Origin: Actinomadura graeca
Lineage (GTDB): Bacteria > Actinomycetota > Actinomycetes > Streptosporangiales > Streptosporangiaceae
Reading direction: 5' to 3'
DNA length: 64,000 bases
NCBI RefSeq assembly: GCF_019175365.1
Contig: NZ_CP059572.1
Location: 2,108,001-2,172,000 of the forward strand
Shown here: in pieces, positions 51,775 to 59,779 of the stretch
Position numbering within the stretch: the stretch's first letter is position 1
Layout of the letters: each line of letters opens with the position of its first letter
Notes under the pieces: generated by a model
The model's database searches: none
What the model saw: only the letters and a program-made list of their open reading frames with translations
What the model was told of the DNA's origin: nothing
Made by a program: the position numbers and the translations under genes

Positions 51775-52554
51775 ATGACAGAGATCCGGTTGCGCAGCGG
51801 CGGCCTCGGGCCGTACGACCTCCGCGGCAAGGTGGCCGTGGTGACGGGGGCGAGCAGCGGCATCGGCGCCGCCACCGCACGGGCCCTGGCACGGGCCGGC
51901 GCACAGGTGGTGGCCGGCTACAACAGCGGCCGGGAGCGCGCGGACGACGTCGTCCGTGCGCTCCCGGGGGACGGCCACCAGGCCCTTCACCTGCCGATCG
52001 AGGACACTCCGGCGCTTGAGGCCGCGGCGGCGGAGGTCTCCGGGCGCTTCGGCGCGGTCCACGTCCTGGTGAACTCGGCCGGTTCGACGGCGAAGGTCGC
52101 CCACGCCGACCTGGAGGCGATGACCGACGAGCTCTTCGACGCGATGCTCCGGACCAACGTGCGCGGCCCTTTCGCCGTCACCCGCACGTTCGTGCCGCTC
52201 CTGCGGGCGAGCGGCGACGCCGTCGTCGTCAACATCTCCTCGATCTCGGGCATGACCGCCTCGGGCAGCAACGTCGGGTACTGCGCGGCGAAGGCGGCCC
52301 TCGACAACCTCACCATGTCGCTGGGGCGCGCGCTCGGGCCCGCGATCCGGTTCGTCGGCGTGGCCCCCGCGGCCGTCGAGACGGACTTCGTCGCCGGACG
52401 GGGCCGTGACGCGATCGCCGCGCAGGCGGCGTCCACGCCGCTGAAGGTGCTGGTCCACCCCGACGACATCGCCGACGCCGTCCTCGGCGTGGTGCGGAAC
52501 ATGCGGGTCGCGACCGGGACCACCTTCGTGGTCGACGGCGGAAAGCACCTGTGA
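51775..52554 (+). CDS. Short-chain dehydrogenase/reductase
   Basis: A 259-residue classical SDR. The NAD(P) motif is VVTGASSGIGAATA, NSAG occurs in LVNSAGSTAKV, the catalytic serine is in NISSISGMTASGSN and the YxxxK motif is YCAAK. The C-terminus FVVDGGKHL is typical. It starts ten bases after the flavoprotein stop (AGAGGCAGG upstream) and presumably reduces or oxidises a carbonyl or alcohol intermediate of the same pathway. Confidence 0.93.
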   Translation: MTEIRLRSGGLGPYDLRGKVAVVTGASSGIGAATARALARAGAQVVAGYNSGRERADDVVRALPGDGHQALHLPIEDTPALEAAAAEVSGRFGAVHVLVNSAGSTAKVAHADLEAMTDELFDAMLRTNVRGPFAVTRTFVPLLRASGDAVVVNISSISGMTASGSNVGYCAAKAALDNLTMSLGRALGPAIRFVGVAPAAVETDFVAGRGRDAIAAQAASTPLKVLVHPDDIADAVLGVVRNMRVATGTTFVVDGGKHL

Positions 52555-52564
52555 GGACGCGATA

Positions 52565-53194
52565 ATGGCGGCCGTGACCGTGCCCGGTGACCGGCGGGCC
52601 GACGCGACGGAGACGGGAGTCCGCGTGGACCAGTTGCAGGCGTTGGCGGAGAACATCCGGGCGCTCCGCGCCACGCACGGGCTCTCGCTGTCGCAGCTGG
52701 CCGAGCGGTCCGGGATCGCCAAGGCGACCCTCTTCAAGATCGATCGCTGCCAGACCAACCCCACGCTCGACACGCTCACCGCGATCGCCGACACCTTCGA
52801 CGTCACCGTGATCGACCTGCTGACCATGGCGCCCTCGCCGGTCGTGGACGTCGTCCACGCCGGTGAGGGGCTGGACCTGTCCGACGACCAGTCCAAGGGC
52901 GAGGTCCTGCGCAGCCAGGTGATCGGCGCCGGGACCCTGGAGATCCACTCCCAGAGGTTCCGGGTGGGCGGCGCGGAGGTCTCCCACTCCCACGGCGCGG
53001 GGACGCGCGAGCACGTGCTCGTCCACGCCGGGACGATCCGGCTCGGGCCGATCGGCCACGAGGTCGACGTCTCGGCGGGCGACTACGTCACCTATCTGGC
53101 CGACTGCCCGCACCGCTGGCAGGCGGTCAGCGACGAGGCGCACGTGTGGATCGTCCACACCTCTCCGCGTGCGGCGGCCTTCATCGACGGCTGA
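52565..53194 (+). CDS. XRE-cupin regulator (PuuR-like)
   Basis: A 209-residue regulator. The XRE helix-turn-helix is at about 25-80 (IRALRATHGLSLSQLAERSG, IAKATLFKIDRCQTNPTLDT). The C-terminal cupin (SHSHGAGTREHVLVHAGTIR, VTYLADCPHRWQAV) is the ligand-sensing part. It starts 10 bases after the SDR stop, closing the operon. PuuR-type proteins repress amine or amino-acid catabolism genes and are released by the substrate, which fits autoregulation of this operon. Confidence 0.92.
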   Translation: MAAVTVPGDRRADATETGVRVDQLQALAENIRALRATHGLSLSQLAERSGIAKATLFKIDRCQTNPTLDTLTAIADTFDVTVIDLLTMAPSPVVDVVHAGEGLDLSDDQSKGEVLRSQVIGAGTLEIHSQRFRVGGAEVSHSHGAGTREHVLVHAGTIRLGPIGHEVDVSAGDYVTYLADCPHRWQAVSDEAHVWIVHTSPRAAAFIDG

Positions 53195-53262
53195 CACCCG
53201 CGCCCGTTCTGTATCCCGCGTGCCTATCTCCCTATGCCGACCCACTTTCGTAGGGAGAGACC

Positions 53263-54333
53263 ATGTGGAACCGGATAACGCAGGCCCTGGCCCTGCTGGC
53301 AACGCCCCTCGCCGTCGCGGCAGCCGTCGCGCCCGCCCAGGCGTCCGCCGCGGCTCCCGTCCACTACCAGCTCACCATGATCAAAGCTCCGGACGGGGCG
53401 TCCGGGAACGTCCCGCGCGCCATCAACGCCGCCGGCCACACCGCCGGTGAAGGCACCTTCCCCGGTCACGGCGCTCAGGCCGCCTACCTCAGCACCGACC
53501 CGAAACAGCTCACCCACCTGCCCGGCATCGTGCCGGGCGACCCGACCCTGGCCGACGCCACGTCGGCGTACGGCCTCAACTCCTCCGACGTCGTCGTCGG
53601 CTCCGCCTACGAGACCCTGCCGGTACGGGAGTCCGCGGTGGTCTGGCGGAACGGGACCCCGACCGATCTTCACATCCTGCCCACCGACGGCCACGTCCAG
53701 GCGCGGGCGGTCAACGACGCCGGCCAGATCGCCGGCACCGGTTTCGACACCGGGAACGCCTGGCTTTACCAGAACGGCAAGACCACCGTGCTCGCGCCGC
53801 TGCCCGGCGGCCACGCCGCCGAGGCGTTCGGCATCACGGCCGACGGCCAGGTCCTCGGACTGTCCTCGACCTCGAACGACACCACCAAGGCCGAGGCCAC
53901 GGTGTGGCGCGATGGCACCCCGTCCGACCTCGGCACCCTGCCCGGCGGCACGTGGTCGGAGGCGCACGCCATGAACTCCGGCGGGATCGCGGTCGGCGCG
54001 GCCGCGGTCGGCGGCGGCGAGTTCGCGCCCCGGCACCCGGCGATGTTCGCGGGCGGCAAGGTGATCGACCTGTGGCCGGACCTCGGCGGCAGCACGTTCG
54101 GCACGGCCCAGGCGATCAACAAGGCCGGGACGATCGTCGGTGACGGCCGCTACGGGTGGGTGTACAGCAACGGCGTCCGCACCGACCTGAACACCCTGAT
54201 CCCCCCGGACACGGGCCTGAAGATCACGGCCGCCTACGGCATCAACGACGCCGGCCAGATCGTCGCGTCCGCCACCACCGCCTCGAACAGGCACCTCTCG
54301 CTCGCCGTCCTGCTCACGCCCGACGCGGGCTGA
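53263..54333 (+). CDS. Secreted HAF-repeat protein
   Basis: A 356-residue exoprotein. The signal peptide (MWNRITQALALLATPLAVAA) ends near QASA. The mature part is made of HAF-type repeats, for example DLGTLPGGTWSEAHAMNSGG and AINKAGTIVGDGRYGW, with recurring A-x-x-IN-x-x-G-x-I-x-G pieces that should form a beta-propeller. The function of HAF proteins is unknown. The ATG follows GTAGGGAGAGACC. Its stop is six bases from the convergent luciferase-like gene. Confidence 0.88.
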   Translation: MWNRITQALALLATPLAVAAAVAPAQASAAAPVHYQLTMIKAPDGASGNVPRAINAAGHTAGEGTFPGHGAQAAYLSTDPKQLTHLPGIVPGDPTLADATSAYGLNSSDVVVGSAYETLPVRESAVVWRNGTPTDLHILPTDGHVQARAVNDAGQIAGTGFDTGNAWLYQNGKTTVLAPLPGGHAAEAFGITADGQVLGLSSTSNDTTKAEATVWRDGTPSDLGTLPGGTWSEAHAMNSGGIAVGAAAVGGGEFAPRHPAMFAGGKVIDLWPDLGGSTFGTAQAINKAGTIVGDGRYGWVYSNGVRTDLNTLIPPDTGLKITAAYGINDAGQIVASATTASNRHLSLAVLLTPDAG

Positions 54334-54339
54334 CGCCGG

Positions 54340-55257
54340 TCAGGCGGCCGCCGGCCGTCCGATGGCGGCGAGCAGCCGCCACTGCCGGGCGGGCACGCCC
54401 GTGAACTGCTCGGCGGGCAGGGCCTGCAAGCAGACATGGTCGGCGCCCGCGGCCAGGTGGGCGGCGATCCGGCCGGCCACCTGGTCCTCGCCGACGGCCA
54501 CCAGCGCGTCCACGAGCCTGTCGCTTCCCCCGGCTTCGAGGTCGGCGTCGGTGAACCCGAGCCGTTGCCAGCTGGCCCGGTAGGCGGGGCCGCCCAGATA
54601 GGAGGCGATATGCTCGCGGGCCCTCGACCGGGCGTCGTCGTGACCGGTGCCGACGACCACCGACTGCTCGACGATGAGCGTCCGGTCGGGGCCGAGCAGC
54701 GCGCGGGCCCGCGCGGTGTGCTCCGGGGGGACGAGGTAGGTGATCGCTCCGTCGGCGCGGTCGCGGGCGAGCTCCAGCGCCCGCGGCCCGAGCGCGGCCA
54801 GCACGCGGGGCGGCCTGCCGGCCTCGGGAAGCCCGAGCATGGCGCGCATGCCGTCCGGCGCGTCGAGGTCATCGAGGTAGGTGCGCAGCGTGGCGAGCGG
54901 CCGCTGGAAGTCCAGTCCGAGCACGCCGTTCACGACCTGGGCGTGGGAGACGCCCAGGCCGAGCGCGAACCGGCCGGGGCGGGCGTCCAGCAGCGCCCGC
55001 GCCGAGGCGCGCAGCCAGTGCGGGTGCCGGCCCCAGATCACCGCGATGCCGGTTCCGACCACGAGCGACCTGGTCGCCGCGAGGAGCCCGGCGGCGGCGA
55101 CGAACGGGTCGTGGACGAGCCCTTCGCTGAGCCACAGCGCGCCGAGTCCCAGCTCCTCCAGCTCGGCGGCCAGCTCGGCGCTCTCACCCGGCGGGTACAG
55201 GTCCAGCCCGGTGGTCCAGAGCCCGGTCGCGGGCAGGCGCAGCGGCAGCGACATCAT
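54340..55257 (-). CDS. F420/flavin-dependent luciferase-like oxidoreductase
   Basis: A 305-residue LLM-class protein with LELGLGALWLSEGLVHDPFV, ATRSLVVGTGIAVIWGRHPH, LDARPGRFALGLGVSHAQVV and VCLQALPAEQFTGVPARQWR. The GLGVSHAQ pattern is common in actinomycete F420-dependent members. The start is uncertain among three nearby ATGs; the one at 55257 has AGGA five bases before it. It is divergent from a TetR gene with a perfect 13-bp inverted repeat between them, so it is probably repressed by that protein. Confidence 0.87.
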   Translation of the reverse strand: MMSLPLRLPATGLWTTGLDLYPPGESAELAAELEELGLGALWLSEGLVHDPFVAAAGLLAATRSLVVGTGIAVIWGRHPHWLRASARALLDARPGRFALGLGVSHAQVVNGVLGLDFQRPLATLRTYLDDLDAPDGMRAMLGLPEAGRPPRVLAALGPRALELARDRADGAITYLVPPEHTARARALLGPDRTLIVEQSVVVGTGHDDARSRAREHIASYLGGPAYRASWQRLGFTDADLEAGGSDRLVDALVAVGEDQVAGRIAAHLAAGADHVCLQALPAEQFTGVPARQWRLLAAIGRPAAA

Positions 55258-55279
55258 GACCATCCTGACGAGTACAATC

Positions 55280-55313
55280 GGAATGCCACTCCGAATATAT
55301 GGAGTGGCATTCC
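55280..55313. promoter_or_regulatory. Perfect 13-bp inverted repeat between LLM and tetR
   Basis: GGAATGCCACTCC, an 8-base AT-rich spacer, then its exact complement. It sits in the 77-base gap between the divergent genes, and the arms hold no other obvious signal. It is an excellent candidate operator for the TetR protein encoded at 55335. Confidence 0.75.
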
Positions 55314-55334
55314 ACTTTCGCAAGGAGCCTGATC

Positions 55335-55919
55335 GTGGACGATCCCGGACCGCGTCCGCCCGGCGGCGTGCGGGCGGACGCACGGCGCAGCCGCGCACGC
55401 CTGCTGGCCGCCGCGCGCACCGCGTTCGCCGCCGACGGGGTCGAGGCGTCGTTCAACGAGATCGCGCGCCGGGCGGGAGTCGGCCCCGCCACCCTGTACC
55501 GGCACTTCCCCCGCCGCGAGGACCTCATCGCCGCGGTGGTCGGCGAGAGCCTCGACGAGGTGACCGCACTGGCCGGGGACCTGCTCACGTGCACCGATCC
55601 GGTCGCCGCGCTACGGCAGTGGATCACCGCGCTGGTGGACCACATCCGCCGGGTCCGGGGTCTCGCCGACGAGATCGCGCGGGCCCTCGCCGTCCCCGAC
55701 AGCACGCTGGGCCGGCACTGCACCGCCACGCTCGCCGCCGCCCGCGCCCTGGTCACCCGCCTCCAGCGGTCCGATCGCCTCCGCCCGGGCCTCACCAGCG
55801 ATGACCTGGTCACGATGGCCACCGCGATCGCCTGGGCCACCGACCACGGCGCCCCCGGCGATCCGGACGCCCGCGCCGATCACCTCATCGACATGCTGCT
55901 CCACGGCGCCGTCCGCTGA
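55335..55919 (+). CDS. TetR-family regulator
   Basis: A 194-residue protein. The helix-turn-helix EASFNEIARRAGVGPATLYR with HFPRREDLIAAVVGESL is at about 35-70, followed by a TetR_C helical domain. The GTG start has AAGGAG seven bases upstream; an in-frame ATG at 55299 lies inside the operator and is rejected. Divergent from the luciferase-like oxidoreductase and probably its repressor. The stop is 18 bases from the convergent glyoxalase-like gene. Confidence 0.92.
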   Translation: MDDPGPRPPGGVRADARRSRARLLAAARTAFAADGVEASFNEIARRAGVGPATLYRHFPRREDLIAAVVGESLDEVTALAGDLLTCTDPVAALRQWITALVDHIRRVRGLADEIARALAVPDSTLGRHCTATLAAARALVTRLQRSDRLRPGLTSDDLVTMATAIAWATDHGAPGDPDARADHLIDMLLHGAVR

Positions 55920-55937
55920 CCCGGCCCGTCGGCGGGC

Positions 55938-56378
55938 TCAGCCGATCTCTTCGGCCAGGGCGACGATGATCCCCGCGGGGCCGCGGAGGTAGCAGAGCCG
56001 GAACATGTTCTCGAACCGCGCGACCTCGCCGAGGAGTTCGGCGCCGTGGGCGCGCAGGCGGGCGATGGTGTCGTCGATGTCGTCGACGGCGAACATGACG
56101 CGATGCAGGCCCAGCGTGTTGGGCGGCGGGACCTTCGGCTCGGCGCTGGACGCCGCCGGGTCGTGGTACTTGGTCAGCTCCAGCTTGCCGTGGCCGTCCG
56201 GGGTCCGCATCATGGCGATCTCACTCCGGACCCCGTCGAGACCGACGGTGAGATCCGCCCAGACGCCTTCGATCCGCCCCCTGCCCTCCAGTTCCATGCC
56301 GAGCTCGGCGAAGAAGGCGACCGCCGCGTCCAGGTCGTCAACGACGATGGCGACGTTGTCCATCCGCTTGATCGTCAT
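55938..56378 (-). CDS. VOC-family (glyoxalase-like) protein
   Basis: A 146-residue vicinal-oxygen-chelate protein with two repeats: MDNVAIVVDDLDAAVAFFAE in the first half and GLHRVMFAVDDIDDTIARLR in the second. A glutamate and histidine that usually bind metal are visible (KLELTKYHDP, LHRVMF). The start at 56378 is uncertain because GGAGG is very close; ATGs at 56390 and 56366 are alternatives. Members include glyoxalases, dioxygenases and antibiotic-binding proteins; the substrate here is unknown. Confidence 0.85.
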   Translation of the reverse strand: MTIKRMDNVAIVVDDLDAAVAFFAELGMELEGRGRIEGVWADLTVGLDGVRSEIAMMRTPDGHGKLELTKYHDPAASSAEPKVPPPNTLGLHRVMFAVDDIDDTIARLRAHGAELLGEVARFENMFRLCYLRGPAGIIVALAEEIG

Positions 56379-56460
56379 GCCTCCGAGCATAGTGAACACG
56401 CCGACGCCGGACGCCGGGCGGGCGTTGTGGGCGGCCCGCCCGGCGTCGTCGTCGTTCAGG

Positions 56461-58266
56461 TCATCGCGTCCCGAGCAGGACGGACGGCGGTACCCGCGTC
56501 GCCAGCGGCGGCAGCTTCGTGCCGGTCCCGGCGGTGCCCGCCTGGGTGGCCATCGCGCTCGCGTCCGCCGGTCCCCTGGTCCCGGGGGCCGGTTCCGTGT
56601 CCCGCTCGAACGGCTGGACGTCGCCGACGCACACCTTGCCCGCGGGCGGCAGCGTCCCGTTGACGAGGTAGCCGTCGACGCCGGTCGTCACGCACGCCGA
56701 GGTGCCGTACGCGGTGTGGCCCCAGCTGTTGCTGGACAGCAGCCGGCTGCCGGGCAGCAGCCTGCTGGACGAGACCGCGTCGTCGTAGTTCGTGGCGGGA
56801 TCGTAGTAGTTGCCGACGAACAGGACGGGAGCGTTCGTCCGGCGGTTGAAGGGGCCGGTGTAGGCGTCCTCGTCGCGGACCTTCCAGGCGTCACCGGCGC
56901 ACTGGACGCTGGCCCAGCCCCACGCGCGGCCGAAGTAGGGGGCCCGCTTGTCGGCCGCCGCCGTCAGCGCGGGCCAGTTTCCCGCCTTCCCGGGGTGCGA
57001 GCCGTCGGTGCAGACGACACTGCTCAGCGCGTCGAGGCCGTTCTCGTAGGGGAAGTCCTTGGCGACGACCTTCTCCGCGGTGTCCTTCCGCCGCTTGACC
57101 TCGGCCCGGCGCTGCGCGATGCGGGCGGCGAGGGCCTTACGCGCCGCGGCCGCCTCCGCCGCCGTCGAGGTGGACGAGGTCGCCTTCCACAGGTCGGTGA
57201 CCATCGCGTCGATGATCTGGTAGCCGTCCGGGGCGTACAGCTCACCGAGGGCGCCGCCGATGAGATCGGCATAGGTGACCTTCACGCCGTCGATGTCGGC
57301 GGGCTTGGCCTTCAGACGCTTGGTGAGGACGTCGAAGTTCTTGACGGGGTCTCCGAATTCCGCGAACAGGCACTTCTTCTTGCCCGCCTTGCCGCAGCGG
57401 ATCAGTATTTCCTTCAGCGCCTTATATGCTCCGTCGGCGGAACGCAGCCGGTCGTCCAGGATCTGGTCGGAGGTCTTGGGCGTGCCGACCCAGGAGACGG
57501 GGTTGAGGACACCGTCGGCGACCACGGCCCGCAGGCGGTCGGGGAACATGTTCGCGTAGTACTGGCCGAGGGCCGTGCCGTAGCTGAAGCCCAAGTAGGA
57601 CAGCTTGGCGTCGCCGACCGCACGGCGCAGGACGTCCATGTCCCGCGCCACTTCGGCGGTCGACATCGCACCGGCCAGCTTCTTCCCGGTCGTCGAGCAG
57701 CCCTTGCCGAGCGCCTTCGCCGACTTGATGTAGGCCGCCTCTTCCTTCGTCCCGACCGGGAACGCAACGCTCAGTCCCGCCAGCGCGAGCGTCTGGTCCC
57801 TGGTGGACGTGAAGCAGGTGACGTTGGAGCTGAACCCGACGCCGCGCGGGTCGAAGCCGACGATGTCGAAACGGTCGAGGACGTCCGCGCCGAGGAATTC
57901 ACGTGACTGGTAGGCCAGGGCGGTGCCCTGGCCTCCTGGCCCGCCCGGGTTGACGAACAGGCTGCCGATCCGCTTCTTGGCGTTCCGCGCCTTCATCCTG
58001 AGGACGGCGATCTCGGTGGTCTTGCCCTTCGGGTCGTCGTAGTCCAAGGGCAGCCGGACGGTCGCGCATTCGGCGTCGCCGTAGCACTTGTACCAGGCGG
58101 GCTTGGGGGTGGGCACACTGTCGACGCGCTTCTGCTCGGCCGGGCTCGTGACATCGCCGGACGGGGCGTGGGGGGTGCCCGGGGCGGCGAAAGCGGTGAC
58201 GGCCGAGGCGGGCACGAGCACCGCGCCGACCAGGCCGGCCGCGAGAATGCTGTGTCTCAGGCGCAT
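56461..58266 (-). CDS. Secreted tripeptidyl-aminopeptidase-like hydrolase
   Basis: A 601-residue alpha/beta hydrolase. The signal peptide (MRLRHSILAAGLVGAVLVPA) ends near FAAPG. LFVNPGGPGGQGTAL forms the oxyanion region (about 103-117), YLGFSYGTALGQYYANM has the nucleophile Ser228, and SNSWGHTAYG near 540 has the catalytic histidine. The C-terminal TAP-like domain is present, followed by a low-complexity tail. The layout matches Streptomyces secreted tripeptidyl aminopeptidases (SlpD/E type). The ATG follows GAAGGGAACCGC. Confidence 0.92.
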   Translation of the reverse strand: MRLRHSILAAGLVGAVLVPASAVTAFAAPGTPHAPSGDVTSPAEQKRVDSVPTPKPAWYKCYGDAECATVRLPLDYDDPKGKTTEIAVLRMKARNAKKRIGSLFVNPGGPGGQGTALAYQSREFLGADVLDRFDIVGFDPRGVGFSSNVTCFTSTRDQTLALAGLSVAFPVGTKEEAAYIKSAKALGKGCSTTGKKLAGAMSTAEVARDMDVLRRAVGDAKLSYLGFSYGTALGQYYANMFPDRLRAVVADGVLNPVSWVGTPKTSDQILDDRLRSADGAYKALKEILIRCGKAGKKKCLFAEFGDPVKNFDVLTKRLKAKPADIDGVKVTYADLIGGALGELYAPDGYQIIDAMVTDLWKATSSTSTAAEAAAARKALAARIAQRRAEVKRRKDTAEKVVAKDFPYENGLDALSSVVCTDGSHPGKAGNWPALTAAADKRAPYFGRAWGWASVQCAGDAWKVRDEDAYTGPFNRRTNAPVLFVGNYYDPATNYDDAVSSSRLLPGSRLLSSNSWGHTAYGTSACVTTGVDGYLVNGTLPPAGKVCVGDVQPFERDTEPAPGTRGPADASAMATQAGTAGTGTKLPPLATRVPPSVLLGTR

Positions 58267-58761
58267 GCGGTTCCCTTCGTGGGGATCGATGCCTTATCCG
58301 CGCAAAGTGCGGATTGGTGCACTGATTCTCGTGTGCACCACTCGGTCCCGTGAACCACCGCCGGGCCGACATCCCCTCCGAAAGATCATGCCGGGGACCG
58401 ATTGACGGCCTCCCGCGGCCTGCCGGACGGCGCGGTGGCCCAGGGATGGCCCAGGGATGGCCCAGGGATGGTCCGTCGAGGACTTCGAGGAGGCGGTTCC
58501 CACGGGGCGCCCTCCCGGCTTGAAGTTTTGACCCCGGGCGCGGGATTGTGGAAACGATCTTCAGTTGAAGTGGGATTTCCAGATTTTCCACTCCGCGGGG
58601 CGAAGGGTTGAGCTGGGATTTTGTAGATCATTCTACGGTTATTCACATCGGCCGTCGAAGGCGGCGGAGATCGAAGCAAATTACCATCCCCGAATCAGAC
58701 ATAGGTCGCGTCCTGTCAGCCCGGGTCGCGGCGACACGGCTCCGCCGAAGCGAGGTCCCCC
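58267..58761. other. Divergent intergenic region with 11-bp tandem repeat
   Basis: No gene is supported. Three exact copies of TGGCCCAGGGA stand at 58436-58468. The part from 58560 to 58690 is AT-rich and probably contains the promoter of the secreted protein at 58762. Confidence 0.6.
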
Positions 58762-59709
58762 GTGAAACGAACCGGCCGTCTGTCCCTGCTGGCCGCCACT
58801 GTCGTCCTGTCGCTGGTGCCCGGTCCCTGGGCCGGGGCTTCGACGACGGCGAGCGGCCAGGCCGCCCCGGCGGCCGCCCCCTTCTGCTACGAGGAGCCCT
58901 CCACCCCCGGGGCCGACATCAGCGACCTCAAGTCGAAGTTCAGTTCCTCGAACTGGATGCCGACGCTCCAGGAGATGTACAAGCGGCGCTGGCCCAGCGG
59001 GGAGAAGCTGGCCATCGCGCAGGCGAACGACAAGTACTGGACGCAGTTCGTCAACACCAAGAGCTTCGACGGTTTCGCCGAGTCGATGATGGTCGCGATC
59101 CACGAAGAGACCCACATGTGGGACCTGGATCCGTCCCGGACCAAGTGGGACGTGCACATGGGCGCCTGGATCAACGCCTCGCAGCAGGCGACCGCCGTCC
59201 CGCTGCAAGGCGGTTTCCCGCGCAAGGAGATCCTGCCGCTCATCACCGACAAGCTGAGCGACAGCATGGACGGCGTCTACCTGCGGGACTCCCAGCAGGG
59301 CACCTACAAGCTCCAGGGCGTGCTGGCCGAGCAGAACGCCGGTCTGACCGGGCTGCCCGCGGTCACCGTGGTGCAGGAGTTCATCAAGGGGGTCGGGGCC
59401 AGCAACGCCCGGGACATCGCGGCCACCAACCTCCGCTACCTGCTGCTCTACCTGCGCGTGGCCAAGGACAAGCACGCCGACTACTGGGCCAAGATCAAGG
59501 CCGAGCCGAAGCTGCGCGAGTTCGTCCTGACCCAGTTCCTGCGGACGGCCTACTGGCTGGAGAAGTCCGCGCCCTACACCGGCAAGGTCGGCGGCCCCGA
59601 CGCCGACAAGATCACCGCGACGAACTACTCCCCGGCGAACATCGCCATCCTTGAGGAGTTCACCGGCGCCACCGTCCGCAAGGACACCAACAAGAACTGC
59701 ACCACCTGA
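58762..59709 (+). CDS. Secreted protein with HExxH motif, putative metallopeptidase-like
   Basis: A 315-residue exported protein. The signal peptide (MKRTGRLSLLAATVVLSLVP) ends near GAS or ASG. HEETH at 114-118 within MVAIHEETHMWD has the zinc-protease HExxH form. No clear third ligand or known metallopeptidase family was recognised; the remaining sequence is largely helical (NLRYLLLYLRVAKDKHADYW). The GTG start follows GAGGTCCCCC. It is divergent from the aminopeptidase-like gene, hinting at joint extracellular protein turnover (inference). Confidence 0.78.
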   Translation: MKRTGRLSLLAATVVLSLVPGPWAGASTTASGQAAPAAAPFCYEEPSTPGADISDLKSKFSSSNWMPTLQEMYKRRWPSGEKLAIAQANDKYWTQFVNTKSFDGFAESMMVAIHEETHMWDLDPSRTKWDVHMGAWINASQQATAVPLQGGFPRKEILPLITDKLSDSMDGVYLRDSQQGTYKLQGVLAEQNAGLTGLPAVTVVQEFIKGVGASNARDIAATNLRYLLLYLRVAKDKHADYWAKIKAEPKLREFVLTQFLRTAYWLEKSAPYTGKVGGPDADKITATNYSPANIAILEEFTGATVRKDTNKNCTT

Positions 59710-59729
59710 CCGGCGACGGAGCGTCTCCC

Positions 59730-59776
59730 GCCCCGGGACGGCCGGGCCGCGCCGGCGGCGTCCGGCCGCCCGGGGC
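59730..59776. terminator. Long GC hairpin between convergent genes
   Basis: GCCCCGGG and CGGCCGG (one-base bulge between them) pair with CCGGCCG and CCCGGGGC across a 16-base loop, between the secreted protein and the aldehyde dehydrogenase. Confidence 0.75.
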
Positions 59777-59779
59777 AGG

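Noticed and set aside
55299..55334. ATG at 55299 as start of the second TetR gene
   Set aside because: It lies within the operator repeat and lacks a ribosome-binding site; the GTG at 55335 has AAGGAG.
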